A stretch of DNA of 64,000 bases. Source: Closterium sp. Naga37s-1 (lineage: Eukaryota > Streptophyta > Zygnematophyceae > Desmidiales > Closteriaceae). Location: contig CANJKZ010001237.1 in NCBI GenBank assembly GCA_947471745.1, forward strand, positions 2,028,001 to 2,092,000, written 5' to 3'. Under the pieces are notes generated by a model. The model saw nothing but the letters and a program-made list of their open reading frames with translations, did no database searches and was not told where the DNA came from. Position 1 is the first letter of the stretch; every line of letters begins with the position of its first letter. The position numbers were made by a program, and so were the translations under genes. Below are positions 52,590-63,529 of this stretch, in pieces.

Positions 52590-55500
52590 ATGGGAGCGTT
52601 GTTCTCGAAGCGCAAAGCCGTTACCGATGTCGATAAGGCGATACTGTCGCTGCGAACGCAGAAGCGGAAGCTAGCGGAGTACCAGAAAAAGGTAGGAGCG
52701 ATTTTCTTGCCGTGATTCAGGAAAAAAACAGCTGGTACCAGAAGGTGGTAAGATTGATATCATCCTTGCTATAATCCTTCGATATTTGATCTTTGTTGGT
52801 ACGAAATGCGTTTTGTGTAACACTTCCTGTTAAATTCGTCTCGTTTACACCTCAACTCCACTCCAGACGGACGCAATGTTTTCTGTCCCCGTTTGAAGGT
52901 CGGTGCAGTTATCGAGCGGGAGCAGGAGGTGGTGCGGCAGATGATCAAGGAGGGCAAGAAGGATCGCGCGCTACTGGCGCTCAAAAAGAAGAAGCTTCAG
53001 ACGGACGCGCTGGCGAAATCGGACGCGTGGGTGCTGCGCGTGGAGCAGCAGGTGAGCGCTTTGGGCCGGGAGGATGAGGGGAGAGGGCTTGTGGAAGGGG
53101 TGGGGTGGGGAAGGGGGGCCGGGGGAATTGTGGGGGTGGGGTAGAGCGTGTGGGATCTCGTGAAGCGAACGAGGTGGGGGGGAGAGGGGGGGGTGGTGTG
53201 TAAGAGTGATGTGAAGAGGGCAAGAAGGACCGCGTGCTGCTGGCGCTCAAGAAGAAGAAGCTCCAGACGGACGCGCTCGCGAAATCAGACGCGTGGGTGC
53301 TGCGAGTGGAGCAGCAGGTGAGCGGGCGTTGCGCTGAGCCAGAGTGACGTAGAAGAGGGGACGATGGGGCGCGTGGGAGCTGCAGGTGGAGCAGCAGGAG
53401 AAGGCTGAGTTGACCTTGAGGTAAGTAGAAGACGGGCCATCACTCAAAAAGAAGAATCTTCAGACGGACGCGCTGGCGAGATCAGACGCGTGGGAACTGC
53501 GCGTGGAACAGCCGGTGAGCGTTTCTTGAACGAGGGGGTGTCAGGAAGGGTTTCTTGAACCCTAAATGCCATGTTTGGCGCTCAAGAAGAAGCTTCAGAC
53601 GTGTCCCTGCCTACAGGCGATCCTCGTGCCGTGTCCTTTCCTCTTGCCCCGTTTCCTTCCCCACAGCTGGCAGACATCGAGATTACCAGCCGTCAAGCAC
53701 AAGTGTTTGAGAGCCTCAAGGCGGGGCACATGGCGATTCAGGAGCTTCAGAAGGAGATCAGTCTGGAGGACGTGGAGAAGCTGCTGGGGGAGTCGGAAGA
53801 CGCCAAGGCGTTCCAAGACGTGAGTTCATAGGGCAGGTGGTGTAAGGCGCCTATTTGAAGCACGGGTTTGGGGAGGGAGGTGAAGGTGTCACGGATTTTT
53901 CGAGCTGCTGCAGAAGGAGATGAGTCTGGAGGACGCTTCGCGAATCGGAAGACGCCAAGGCGTTCCTAGACGTGAGTGCATTGTAGAACAAATAAAGCAG
54001 AGCAGCGCAGGTGGAGTAGGTTATTGAGGCACGTTGAGCAATTTTTTAGGCGCCTCAGACGGCACAGGCACGCCTGAGGCGTCACGCGGGATCCTTTCTT
54101 CCAGTCCGCGCCCAGCTGACGGCAGCAGCGCTAGCACTATGAGGCACGGTTCAGCCCAGCGCACCCCTTTTGCACCGATTTCCATTCCCTCGACCAACGT
54201 GCCTGGTGCGACCGCTACTTTTTCCAAGGATGCGACGCCAGTGCAAGGTCAACAGGATGGAGCGACGGCAAAGGCGGCCCAAGATGCAAGCAGGCAGGCA
54301 GGGATGGCAGAGGCAAGCACAATGCCATGTATTGTGTCGCCGCCGCTGCCAGGCGAAGCCATGTGCATGCATCGGGTGCTCAGGATGAAACCCGGGAGGA
54401 TGCTCTCTCAGCACGCGGAGCAGGCTGCCAGCGGCGGCGGCCGCTGGTTGTGCTTGCGCGTGCTGAGAGTGCATCCTCCCGGGTTTCATCCTGAGTGCCC
54501 GATGCTCGCACATGGCTTCGCCTAGCAGCGGCGGCGAGGCCACATATGGCATTGTGCTTGCCTCCGCGATTTCCGCATGCGTGCGTGCATCCCGTGCCGC
54601 CTCTGCCGTCGCTCCATCATGTTGACCCTGCACTGGCGTCGCATCCTTGGAAAGAGTAGCGGTCGCACCAGGCACATTGGTCGAGGGAATGGAAATTGGA
54701 GAAAGGGGTGTGCTGGGCTGAACTGCGCCTCATAATGCTGGCGCTGCTGCCGTCAGTTGGGCGCGGACTGGAGAAAGAAGAGCAGAGCAGGTGGAGTAGG
54801 TTACTGAGGCACGTTGAGCAAATTTTTAGGCACGTGTCAGGGCACGGAGCAACACAACACAGGAGCTGAGCTACAAAAGAATATTAGTCTGGAGGACGTG
54901 GAGTGGAGTGGTGAAGTGACGGGCTGAGCGGAGGATGGGGATGGGGTGAATGAATGGTCGTAGTAGGTCGGCATGTAGTAGCGACGGTTGGATTGCATGC
55001 ATGGCACATCCATGGTTGGGTCAGATGAACGAGAAGGAAAGATTGTTTGTTAAACTAAATGTAGCAATGGTTCTATCTGTCGCTCGTCTTCTCTCTCGTT
55101 CTCTTCTTTTTTCTCTTCCCGTTTCCGTTTTGTCTTCCTGTTCCATTTTTTTTTCTCTTCCTCCTCCCCTTCCTCTTCCTTCTCCCCTTCTTCTCCCTCT
55201 CCCTTTTCTCATACTCTTCCCACGTCCACCGCTCTCCACCCCTTCCAACCCCCCTTCCACCGCGCCCTGCTATCCTCCCTGCGTCAACCAATCAGGAGGT
55301 GGCTGCCATGCTGGCGGGTGCGCTGTCAGAGGAAGCTGAGCTGGAGGCTCTTGCTGAGCTGGAGGCACTGGAGACAGAGGTGAGGGTGGGAGGGGTGAGA
55401 GAGAGAGAGAGAGGTGAAGGAGGGAGGGGTAAGGGAGATAGGTTAGGGTGCAATGCATACGCAGCTCTTGCTGAGCTGGAGGCACTAGAGACAGAGGTGA

Positions 55501-58500
55501 GAGGGGGAGGGGTGAGGGGGGGAGGGGTGAGGGGGAAGAGGGGTGAGGGGGAAGAGGGGGTAGGTAGGGGGAAGAGAGGTGAGGGGGGAGAAGGGTGCAA
55601 TGCACCGGCAGCTTTTGTTGAGCTGGGGGCACTAGAGACAGAGGAGAAGGGGGGGGGGGAGGGGGTGAGGGGGAAGAGGGGTGAGGGGAAGAGGGGTGCA
55701 ATGCACCGGCAGCTTTTGTTGAGCTGGGAGCACTAGAGACAGAGGTGAGGATAGAGTGGTGAGGAGAAGAGGGAGAAGTGCAAGGGAGGGAGACAGGTTG
55801 GGGTTGTGGGGGGGGAGAGAGAGGGGGAGGGGGGGGGGGTGGAGGGGAGAGAGAGGGGAGGAAGGGAGAGAGGGGTGGAGGGGAGAGAGAGGAGTGGAGG
55901 GGGAAGAGTAAAGTCAGGGGAAGATTAAGGTGAACGGGGAGAGGGAGGTGAGGAGGAGAGATTGAGGGGGGCAGCCAGAGGTGAGGGGAGACAGAGCTTA
56001 GGGGGACGGGTGGGGGGAAAGGGAGAGCCGAGAGAAAGTGAGGAGGGGGGAATGGGAGACGTGAGGGGGAGGTTGAATGGTGCGTGGGGCAGGGGAGCGA
56101 GGGAAACGGGTCAGGGAAGCTCAGGGTGAGTGAAGGAGTGAGCAGGCCGACGTGAGGGGTGGTTAGGCTGATGGTATGGTATGGGTGATTGTGCTGGTGG
56201 TAGGGGTAATTGCGCTGATGCTGTGGGTGTTTAGGCTGACGGGATTGAGCAATTTATCAGCGTGACTACCCTTGTGCTTTCTCATTCTTCCCCTCCCCTT
56301 TTTCTCCCATCCAGCTCGCCATATAGGAGGTATAGGAAATAATGCCTGCTGTGTCAGTATCCTGAACGGATCCCTAATCCTCTGCTCTTCCTTTTCCTCA
56401 CCCTTTTTCTCCCATCCAGCTCGCCATGAAGAAGGTACACAAGGAACTGCCTGCTCTCATTTATCAATATCCTGCTATGTTTGAAGTGCCCGTGCTGCCC
56501 GATGTGTGTCAGTGACTCAGTGTCCTGATGCGATTCCTTTGCCTTGTTGCTGTCCTCTTCCTACCCCCCGTGTCTCCCACCCAGCTCGCTATGAAGGAGC
56601 TAGAGGAGGAAATGCCTGCTGTGCCTGAAGTGCCCGTGCTGCCCGTTGTGTGTTCAAATTTTAATGTGTGTCTGTTGCCCCTCCTCTTGCTATTCCTACG
56701 CCCCCCTTTCTTCCATCCAGCTCGCCATGAAGGAGGTAGAGGAGGAAATGCCTGCTGTGCCCGAAGTGCCCGTGCTGCCAGATGTGCCAAAGGAGCCGCC
56801 AGTTAAAACACCGGCTGCAGGGGAGGCGGAGGAGGAGGGAGAGGGTGAGGATGTCACAGCTGCTGCTGCTGCTGCTGTTGCTGCTGAGGAAGGAGCAAGC
56901 AGAGAACGAGGTGAGTGCCAGATTTCTTGTGCTGCCTGCTATGCCTGATGTGACCGTGCTGCCCGATCTGTCGAAGGAGTTGCCAGTTGAAGCACCAGCT
57001 GCAGGGCGGACGAGGAAGAGGGGAGGGAGGGTGCAGGTGCCACTGCTGCGTCTGCTGAGGCTGAGGATGGAAGGAGCAGAGAACGAGGTGAGTGTGCCTG
57101 CTAGCTTGCTTTGTGTCCGTATAAAGTGCGCCTGCTAGCAAACTAGGCTTCTGAGGCTGAGGATGGAACAAGCAGAGAACGAGGTGAGTGTGCCTGCTAG
57201 CTTGCTCTGTGTCCGTATAAAGTGTGCCTGCTACCAAACTAGGCTGCTGAGGCTGAGGATGGAAGGAGCAGAGAACGAGGTGAGTGCGCCTGCTAGCAGG
57301 CTTGGGTGTCTGTATGTGTGCATGTGTGGAAGGCAGTCCAAGCGATGGTTGAGGTGGAGGCAGAAGAGGAAGAAAAGAAAAGGGGAGGGGAGGGTGGGGG
57401 TGGGATGGGTGGGTGTGAGGGGGGGGTTGAGTAGGGTAGGAGAAGGGAGGGAGGATGAGCAGCCAAGAGTCGTGAGAGGTTGGTTTTCGTTTTTCTTTTT
57501 TTCTAGCAGGCTTGTGATGAAAAACCCCTTTCTTCTCAATCATGTTGGGTAGCCTCTGTATTGAGGCAGTGACCACGATATGGCTATGCTAAGCTGAAGC
57601 CTGCTGGGAGGGTGGGTTCAAATAGACTCTGACTGCAATTTTATATAAGAGAAATATTCTCTGGGTTTTTCTGTTCGAGCAGGCTTGTGATGAGAACCCT
57701 TTTACTTCTCAATCAATCTGGGGTAGCCTCTGTGTTGAGGCAGTGACCACAATCTGGCTATGCTAAGCTGAAGCCTGCTGGGAGGGTGGGACTCTGAATG
57801 CACTCTGAATGCATTCTGAATACACCGTACACTCCCAAATACACTCCCAATACACTCTAGTCTCACTTAATATGCGGAGCCCCTATTGTGGGTTACCTCT
57901 GTCCGTAACTCGGGGTCATCACTGTCTCCGGTTATGTTAAGCCGAGTCCTGCAGGGAGGCAGGACTGGTCGTGCGTGTGATTTTAAGAGTCTACTAGAAA
58001 ATGGACTGATCCTGCGTGTGAGGGGATGGGTAGACATGATCCAAGGGCCTGTGTGGGGTGTTTTCCGAGAATTCTTAAGAATGCACTCTGAGGGGATAGT
58101 TAGGTAGGTAGGATTCAGAGGCCTGTGTGCATGTGCATGCGCCGATATTGTAGACCTCTCAAACATGGCCCTGTGTAGATTGACACTCGGTTTGTGTGAG
58201 TCGGATTCAGAAGTGGGTTTGGTGACCCAGGGCCCTGTGTATGTACAGTGTACTTGTGCCAATCAGAGAAGTGTAGAATTGGGTCTCTGTATGCACACGT
58301 GTTGGCTGCTTTGTAGGTGTTCATAGTCAGAACGAGTGGATGTGCTTTTATGGGAATGAATGTGCTTGCATGTGAATGGATGTGCTTGCATGTGAATGAA
58401 TGTGCTTGCATGTGAATGGATGTGCTTGCATGTGAATGAATGTGCTTGCATGTGAATGGATGTGCTTGCATGTGAATGAATGTTCTTGTATGTGAATGGA

Positions 58501-59024
58501 TGTGCTTGCATGTGAATGGATGTGCTTGCATGTGAATGGATGTGCTTGCATGTGAATGGATGTGCTTGCATGTGAATGAATGTGCTTGTATGTGAATGGA
58601 TGTGCTTGTATGTGAATGGATGTGCTTGCATGTGAATGGATGTGCTTGCATGTGAATGGATGTGCTTGCATGTGAATGGATGTGCTTGTATGTGAATGGA
58701 TGTGCTTGCATGTGAATGAATGTGCTTTCATGTGAATGGATGTGCTTGCATGTGAATGAATGTGCTTTCTTGTGAATGGATGTTCTTGGATATGAATGGA
58801 TGTGCTTTCATGTGAATGGATGGGTGCACGTGAATGGAAGGGTCCATATATGCATGTGAACGGGTGGGTGCATCTCTGCATGTGAATGGATCGGTACATA
58901 TCGACATGAGAGGGTTTGATATCGTTTTGACCATGCGACGCCAAACCTCCCTTGTTCCCCCCCTCTCCATTGTCATCAATTTGACCTTTCTCTCGCAGTT
59001 CGGGAGGAGCCTCTTCCTGCATAA
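52590..59024 (+). CDS. VPS20: ESCRT-III subunit VPS20/CHMP6, 6 exons
   Basis: Join 52590-52691, 52899-53051, 53667-53819, 55296-55379, 56721-56910, 58999-59024; 235 aa, phases 0,0,0,0,1. The start MGALFSKRK has Gly2 for N-myristoylation, typical of CHMP6. The core contains VDKAILSLRTQKRKLAEYQK, VIEREQEVVRQMI, KKDRALLALKKKK and LADIEITSRQAQVFESLKAG, matching the long charged Snf7-domain helices. The acidic C-terminal part (EISL-type, VEEEMPAVPEVPVLP) fits the autoinhibitory and MIM region. VPS20 links ESCRT-II to Snf7 filament assembly on late endosomes. The final 8-codon exon (REEPLPA) is inferred from phase and a CTCTCGCAG acceptor; otherwise exon 5 would run to a TGA at 56946-56948. Confidence 0.88.
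53216..53605 (+). repeat. Tandem copies of VPS20 exon-2 end plus 5' splice site
   Basis: At 53218-53315 lies a near-full copy of the exon-2 end (KKDRVLLALKKKKLQTDALA ...) ending CAGCAG then GTGAGC. Shorter, more diverged copies are at about 53363-53401, 53440-53518 (ending CCG then GTGAGC) and 53577-53605. All lie in intron 2. Confidence 0.88.
53900..53985 (+). repeat. Copy of VPS20 exon-3 end plus 5' splice site
   Basis: CTGCAGAAGGAGATGAGTCT, GGAGGACGCTTCGCG and CCAAGGCGTTCCTAGACGTG repeat exon 3 (53747-53822), with a frame-breaking deletion. A smaller copy (AGTCTGGAGGACGTGGAG) lies at about 54885-54903. Confidence 0.85.
54005..54835. repeat. Foldback-type long inverted repeat in VPS20 intron 3
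   Basis: Arms about 54092-54437 and 54438-54783 are near-perfect inverted copies meeting at a GC-rich centre (GCCAGCGGCGGCGGCCGCTG). For example, TCGACCAACGTGCCTGGTGC (54192) pairs with the reverse complement near 54670. A ~45-bp direct repeat (GCAGGTGGAGTAGGTTA, then TGAGGCACGTTGAGCAA) flanks both ends at 54008 and 54789. No transposase frame. Confidence 0.85.
55140..55260. repeat. Pyrimidine-rich tract before VPS20 exon 4
   Basis: A long CTTCCTCCCC-type tract upstream of the exon-4 acceptor; its purine mirror continues in intron 4 (55500-56100, GAGGGG-rich). Probably the polypyrimidine tract, expanded. Confidence 0.6.
55456..55750 (+). repeat. Three tandem copies of VPS20 exon-4 end
   Basis: GCTCTTGCTGAGCTGGAGGC with ACTAGAGACAGAGGTGAG at 55462-55500 repeats the exon-4 end (55348-55385); two more diverged copies (TTTTGTTGAGCTGGGAGCAC type) lie at 55608-55645 and 55708-55748. 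Confidence 0.88.
56295..56660 (+). repeat. Three upstream tandem copies of VPS20 exon-5 start with 3' splice site
   Basis: CCATCCAGCTCGCCAT-type starts at about 56308, 56415 and 56578 precede the true exon (56721). The nearest copy encodes LAMKELEEEMPAVPEVPVLP; the others are progressively decayed, the first with a TAG after CCATA. Confidence 0.9.
56949..57290 (+). repeat. Downstream tandem copies of VPS20 exon-5 second half plus 5' splice site
   Basis: 56949-57087 repeats CCGTGCTGCC, AAGGAGTTGCCAGTTGAAGC and ends GAGCAGAGAACGAGGTGAGT. Two shorter ~97-bp-spaced copies of that end lie at about 57150-57190 and 57245-57290. Each ends in the same GAACGAG followed by GTGAGTG as the true exon. Confidence 0.88.
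57515..57980. repeat. Roughly 175-bp tandem repeat, three copies, in VPS20 intron 5
   Basis: GGCAGTGACCACGATATGGC and TAAGCTGAAGCCTGCTGGGA occur at about 57555-57610 and 57735-57790; a diverged third copy (GTTAAGCCGAGTCCTGCAGG) is at 57890-57970. Origin unknown. Confidence 0.8.
58338..58830. repeat. 20-bp minisatellite in VPS20 intron 5, about 24 copies
   Basis: Unit TGTGCTTGCATGTGAATGGA with A/G variants; the edges degrade towards 58820. Because three units are 60 bp, the minus strand shows long frames of the MQAHPFTCKHIHSHAST type; these are by-products. Confidence 0.97.
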
Positions 59025-59643
59025 CATGTCTGCTACAATGACTGAGTACAGGAACGCTTCAATTGGGTGTATGTTGAACCGAAGACTGTAACTGTAACTG
59101 TAACTGTATGCCAATGTTTAGTACGGTAATCAGAGTAAGCTTCCCTGTCTGATCAGTTCAACCTTTAATCGGCTGGTAGGGCACGTACCATGTGGAAGCA
59201 CAATACACTAACATGCACACCCCACTGCAGCATGTGTGAAGTGTGACCTGCACATTCTTTCTGGAAATCAAATCAACTAATAAACGAAGTACGGTACCGT
59301 ATCAGTCTCATATTGCAGAGGATCCTGTGTGTACCAACTGCAGGGATTATTTCAAGTTATGCAGTGAATGAAAGCAAGATACAGCACACGGTTCTGCAGG
59401 GTATTGCCTCCCTGTGTCAACGTATACATTATACCACAGCCAACTTGGTTTTTGGATACTGTGCATGTAAATATTACGGTGAAGGGGAAACAAATGGGGG
59501 GCAAGGGAGTTCAGCTGCGTACGAAAGGCAGGAGACAGAGATTTCACTATTGTGTCTACCCAACAAACCTACCAGCATCATGGAAGGCTTCCATATCCCC
59601 CCGCAGCATTTGCAAGAATGCCATGGAACTGATCTCTCACTCT
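59025..59643. other. Tail-to-tail spacer between VPS20 and the SAP-domain gene
   Basis: Contains the 3' UTRs of both convergent genes. A short AACTGT tandem (about 59088-59110) is the only repeat. Frames here lack domain features. Confidence 0.6.
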
Positions 59644-62558
59644 CTAACGCATGTAGCTCATTCCCTGCTGCTGCTGCTGCTGCTGCTGCATGTGCTGCTG
59701 AAGCCATTCCTGCTGGTTCCTCTGCAGCAGCATCATCTGGCTTGGTACCCATTGCAGCTGATGCTGGTGGCCTGCAACAGGCATGGCTGCCGTAGATGGT
59801 GGCATGGGTACAATAGCAGGTGGGATGGCAACAGGAGCATGTGGCATGGTAACAAATTCTGTTGTGGATGACCACTTTTGCTGCTGATGATGATGATGCT
59901 GCTGCTGCTGGTACTGTCGGTACTGTTGTGGCTGCTGGTATTGCTGATAATGCTGTCGCTGCTGGTACACCTGTTGCTGCTGGTAAGACTGTTGCTGCTG
60001 AGACATATTCTGCTGGTGGTGCAAGAACTGCTGTTGTTGCTGCCAGCAACGCTGTTGCTGCTGATAGTGCTGCTGCTGCTGCTGCTGAAGTTGCTGCTGA
60101 GGTAGGCACTGCTGTTGCTGGTGATCAAGCTGCCAGCGATCTTGCTCCCGGGCAACAGGGGCTCTGCTCTCACCCCACATGCTCCTTCCCTGCTGATACA
60201 TCCTCTTCATCTCAACGTTCCTGCTAGCCCGTGGACTTGCAGCCCCGTACTTCCCCTTGGCAACGTCACCATGTCGAGGCTGCAGGCTGTAACCCTGCTC
60301 AGAATGCGTCTGCTGGTGGTGGTGGTGATCAGCAGACGTGCATGTCACATGCTTGGAGCACCGATACTCTTTGTCCCCGGCTGAATCTCGATCACCCACA
60401 GCACCTTGCACTTGCCCACCATTTCTTGCAGCTTCTCCAAATTCTTTTGACTTACCATGCCCCAGGCCTTTTCTGTCCAATTCCTTGCTTCTTGACTGAC
60501 ACCTGACTGTGCCCGAATTGACTGACAACGAACTCAACGGGAAATGCACCTCTCTGACTGCCTCGCTTCCCTTCCCCCGATCAGACATTCCGCCATTCAC
60601 GTGATGGTTGCTCTTTCCACTCCCTGCCCTTGTCAAACCAGACTCAGCTGCGGCACGCATCTCCCTTTGCTCTCCATCTGCACGCACCACCAGCCTCTGC
60701 ATTGCCTCTGCTGCTGCTTCTCCCTCTGCCATTCTTCCAGCCTGGCCACAATAAACCACACCACCAGTGTCACCCAATGCAGGGTATCTGCCAAGAACAC
60801 CTGCTCTAGATGCCGCCATCCCTGGCAGAGCCCACATCGTGTTGCCACCTGCCACATGATCTGGCCTCCTGCTGCCCAAGTGAGCATAGTAGTTGCTGGG
60901 ATAACCTGGCCGTCCTGGCAATCGCCTCGTGGGAGTCCTTATCCCAAGCCTCTTTCGGCGAACGCTGCGAGCCATGTCTCCTCGTGCGTGCTTCTCTCCA
61001 ATGACAGCGACTCGCTCTGCCTCATTAGCCCATCTCTGCGATCACAAGACAGTGGTTATAGAGATTGTTCAGGAGGGCCTCGGAAAAAAAACAGGTGTAA
61101 GTAACTATTGCGGAAAAACACTGCTGTGAACGATGGAGAAGGCGTGAGCCGTTGCACCACGTGTACAACCGCGAATGACCTTTTCTGGAGAGATTCGTTG
61201 ACAAAGCTTACTTGTCGAAACGTTTTGTGTTTGTACAAGTATCTCCCCTTTACAAGAAGCTGCTTCATAGGAGGTAGCGCCTGTAGGCCAGTGCTCCAAA
61301 TCACCTCCACCTGAGAAAGCAAGTGTCAGCAAAGCAATTGTGGGATCAAAACGTGTGAACGTGCTCCCGCAAGGAAACAAGGGGTAGCAACAACCCTCGA
61401 TGTGATTTATCGCTGATGAAAGAAACGGAGCTTACAGTAAAAGTGTGCTGCTGCTTCTTTTCACCATAGCTCTCCGCAGCCACTCTACCTGCCACCATCC
61501 GACACCCAAGGCACTTCGACTTCTTGCTGTTTCTGCACGGAACATTCAATGCGATGAAGAGGCGGATTACGTTAGTGTGGGTAACAGGAAGGACAGGAAG
61601 AAGATGGATCATGATCGAGGCTCACCCTTTGAAGATTCGTTGCCTGAAAAGGACGACATCCCTCCGGCAAACATCGCCTGCAAGAAGTTTAAACACGAAG
61701 GTCACATGCTGTCAGGACTCAATCATGGTTGCATACAGGGATGTTGCACGCCGATGTGTCTTTTAAAGTTTATACATTGAAATGCTCGGATCACCTGTGC
61801 AATTGATGGAGAAGGAAGCAGGTGGGTACTTTCGCATGGCTGACGCGACGTCCTTGATCCTGTAGGGATGAAAGCAAGACAGCACAGCACTTGACAACGG
61901 TTAGTTTATTTTCACACGTCAATGATCAGCTAGACGAGTTCCCGTACAAAGCCGTGAACAGGGTATTCGCCGCCGGAGAATATTGAAAACTTACTCCGCA
62001 TGCTCCTGAATTCGACTGATCAGGTCTGACTTTACTCCGCTCATCCTCAAAGAATGATGTCTCAGATAAGCCTTGCACAGCTCAACGGTCAGTTTGCTCC
62101 AGTCTCCCGCTGTCAACAGAACCAACAGATGGTCAGAGCAACAGAAAGCTAGAATGTGATAAAAAGCAAGACCGATTGTAAACTACTCGCGAAATCTTAT
62201 CAACAATGGGATACGGAGCTAAGAAAACAATATCTAACTCACCTTGAATCAGCAATAAAGATTTGTCGTAAGCACTGGAAGACGAAGAGCATGTATCATC
62301 AGTGGTATCGTCGCCAGTCTTCTTCCTCGAACTCTTGGCGCTAACAGGCTTTGAGATTTTGCTTTTCGATGTTGTCTTGATTTCCGACTCGTTGTCTGAA
62401 AGCGTTTCGGCGTCATCCACCTCCCAGCAGCTATCATCACTGTCACTGTCGCTGCTGCTTTCGCTGCCATTGTCGCTGGCTGTTTCACTCTCATCGTCAA
62501 TAAGCAAAATAGACTCTGATTTTGACTCTTCATCTGTCATTGTACTGTCAATTGTCAA
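59644..62558 (-). CDS. SAP-domain protein related to plant zinc-finger CCCH protein 62, Gln-rich tail, 7 exons
   Basis: Exons: 62243-62558, 61995-62109, 61795-61859, 61626-61677, 61436-61532, 61212-61310, 59644-61035; 711 aa, phases 1,2,1,2,0,0. Residues 1-105 are acidic and Ser-rich. Residues 110-143 form a SAP DNA/RNA-binding helix pair (LTVELCKAYLRHHSLRMSG, VKSDLISRIQEHA). Then the block characteristic of plant C3H62-type proteins: KYPPASFSINCTGD, VAGRVAAESYGEKKQQHTFT, VEVIWSTGLQALPPMKQLL, VKGRYLYKHKTFRQ, EAERVAVIGEKHARGD. I know this block from the family but no function for it. The C-terminal ~170 residues are Gln-rich. I find no CCCH finger. ATG 62558 is the first; Met7 is an alternative. 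Likely nuclear. Confidence 0.75.
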
Positions 62559-63049
62559 CGCTGTCTGGTGGGACCACGCTGAGCTATTTTACCACTCGTG
62601 CACGCCGGGAAAACCTACTGACTTTTAACTCGCAAACTAAGTGTGCCACCTGGACCGTGATTAAATAGTAAAATTCAAAGCTAGGGGCAAACGTGATATC
62701 TCCTTTACGCTATGCGCTGAGAAACTGATACACAGTTTTCCTCCGTGACATTGAACTGTGAAGTCAAGATAAGGCTAAGCAGCAGCTGAAGGCAAGCCGG
62801 AATTAGAATCTTTATGCTGTGCAATCCCAAGACTGAATGGCACTTGGGATGGATTGTGAGGCAAAATGTGAGCCGTTGCTCCTGAGGATGGTCTGGTCAG
62901 CCACGGTAAATCATACATCTCATGAATCACATGGATCATGATTCATGACATTATCCATGATGATCCCTTTCCATTGACCCCATTCCGTGGACCAGTGACC
63001 ATGGCCCATGCGGCACCATGCTAAAAAACCTTTCTGAAACGACCCAGGG
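62559..63049. other. Upstream region of the SAP-domain gene
   Basis: Promoter side of the minus-strand gene. An imperfect palindrome around CATGAATCA ... TGATTCATG lies at about 62922-62948. No gene seen. Confidence 0.5.
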
Positions 63050-63050
63050 T

Positions 63051-63241
63051 TGTGTCTGCTGTCAGAGCTGATGGTTGAGGAGCAGATTGACGGTGCGGAT
63101 GGCATGGAAAGGCGTGACGCGAAATCTAGGCAGTTGGTTCGCTCCAGCCACGCACAAGCCCAAGCCATCTCCTCGGCAAAATTGCGCGACGCGCCGGCGC
63201 GCGAACTTCTCTCAATCCCATCGACCAAGCTCGCACTACAG
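63051..63241 (+). other. Possible single exon of an unrecognised gene
   Basis: Between CTGTCAG and GTAGGG is an open stretch encoding LMVEEQIDGADGMERRDAKS, then RQLVRSSHAQAQAISSAKLR and ELLSIPSTKLALQ. It has a coding-like composition and helix-forming character, but no family is recognised and the opposite strand is also open. No partner exon is found before the window end. Confidence 0.25.
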
Positions 63242-63529
63242 GTAGGGCGACCGAACCTCGTCCAAATGGATCGACCTACATGCGCTTCCACGTTATTTTC
63301 ATGCTGCAAACGAGTTTACCTCAACGTTACAGGTGCCATTTGGTTTTACGGCCAGAATCGCGGGATTACAGCTTGGGGTTTCGATCCTTTCATCAAAGAC
63401 AAATTTTGCGACGTGTTACATCACTTCAGTCTGGTCGCGCAGACAAGGCTTGTCTTATGCTGTTTTTTTTTGTCTGGTTTTTTATACGATGTAAAACGAA
63501 CCAAACCCCGTAGGGAGTCGGCACACTTT

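Noticed and set aside
54034-54675. 163- and 174-codon frames on opposite strands in VPS20 intron 3
   Set aside because: They are the two arms of one inverted repeat read on each strand, hence their similar sequences; no domain seen.
58115-59022. His/Thr-rich minus-strand frames over the 20-bp minisatellite
   Set aside because: Product of the tandem repeat inside VPS20 intron 5; no other coding signal.
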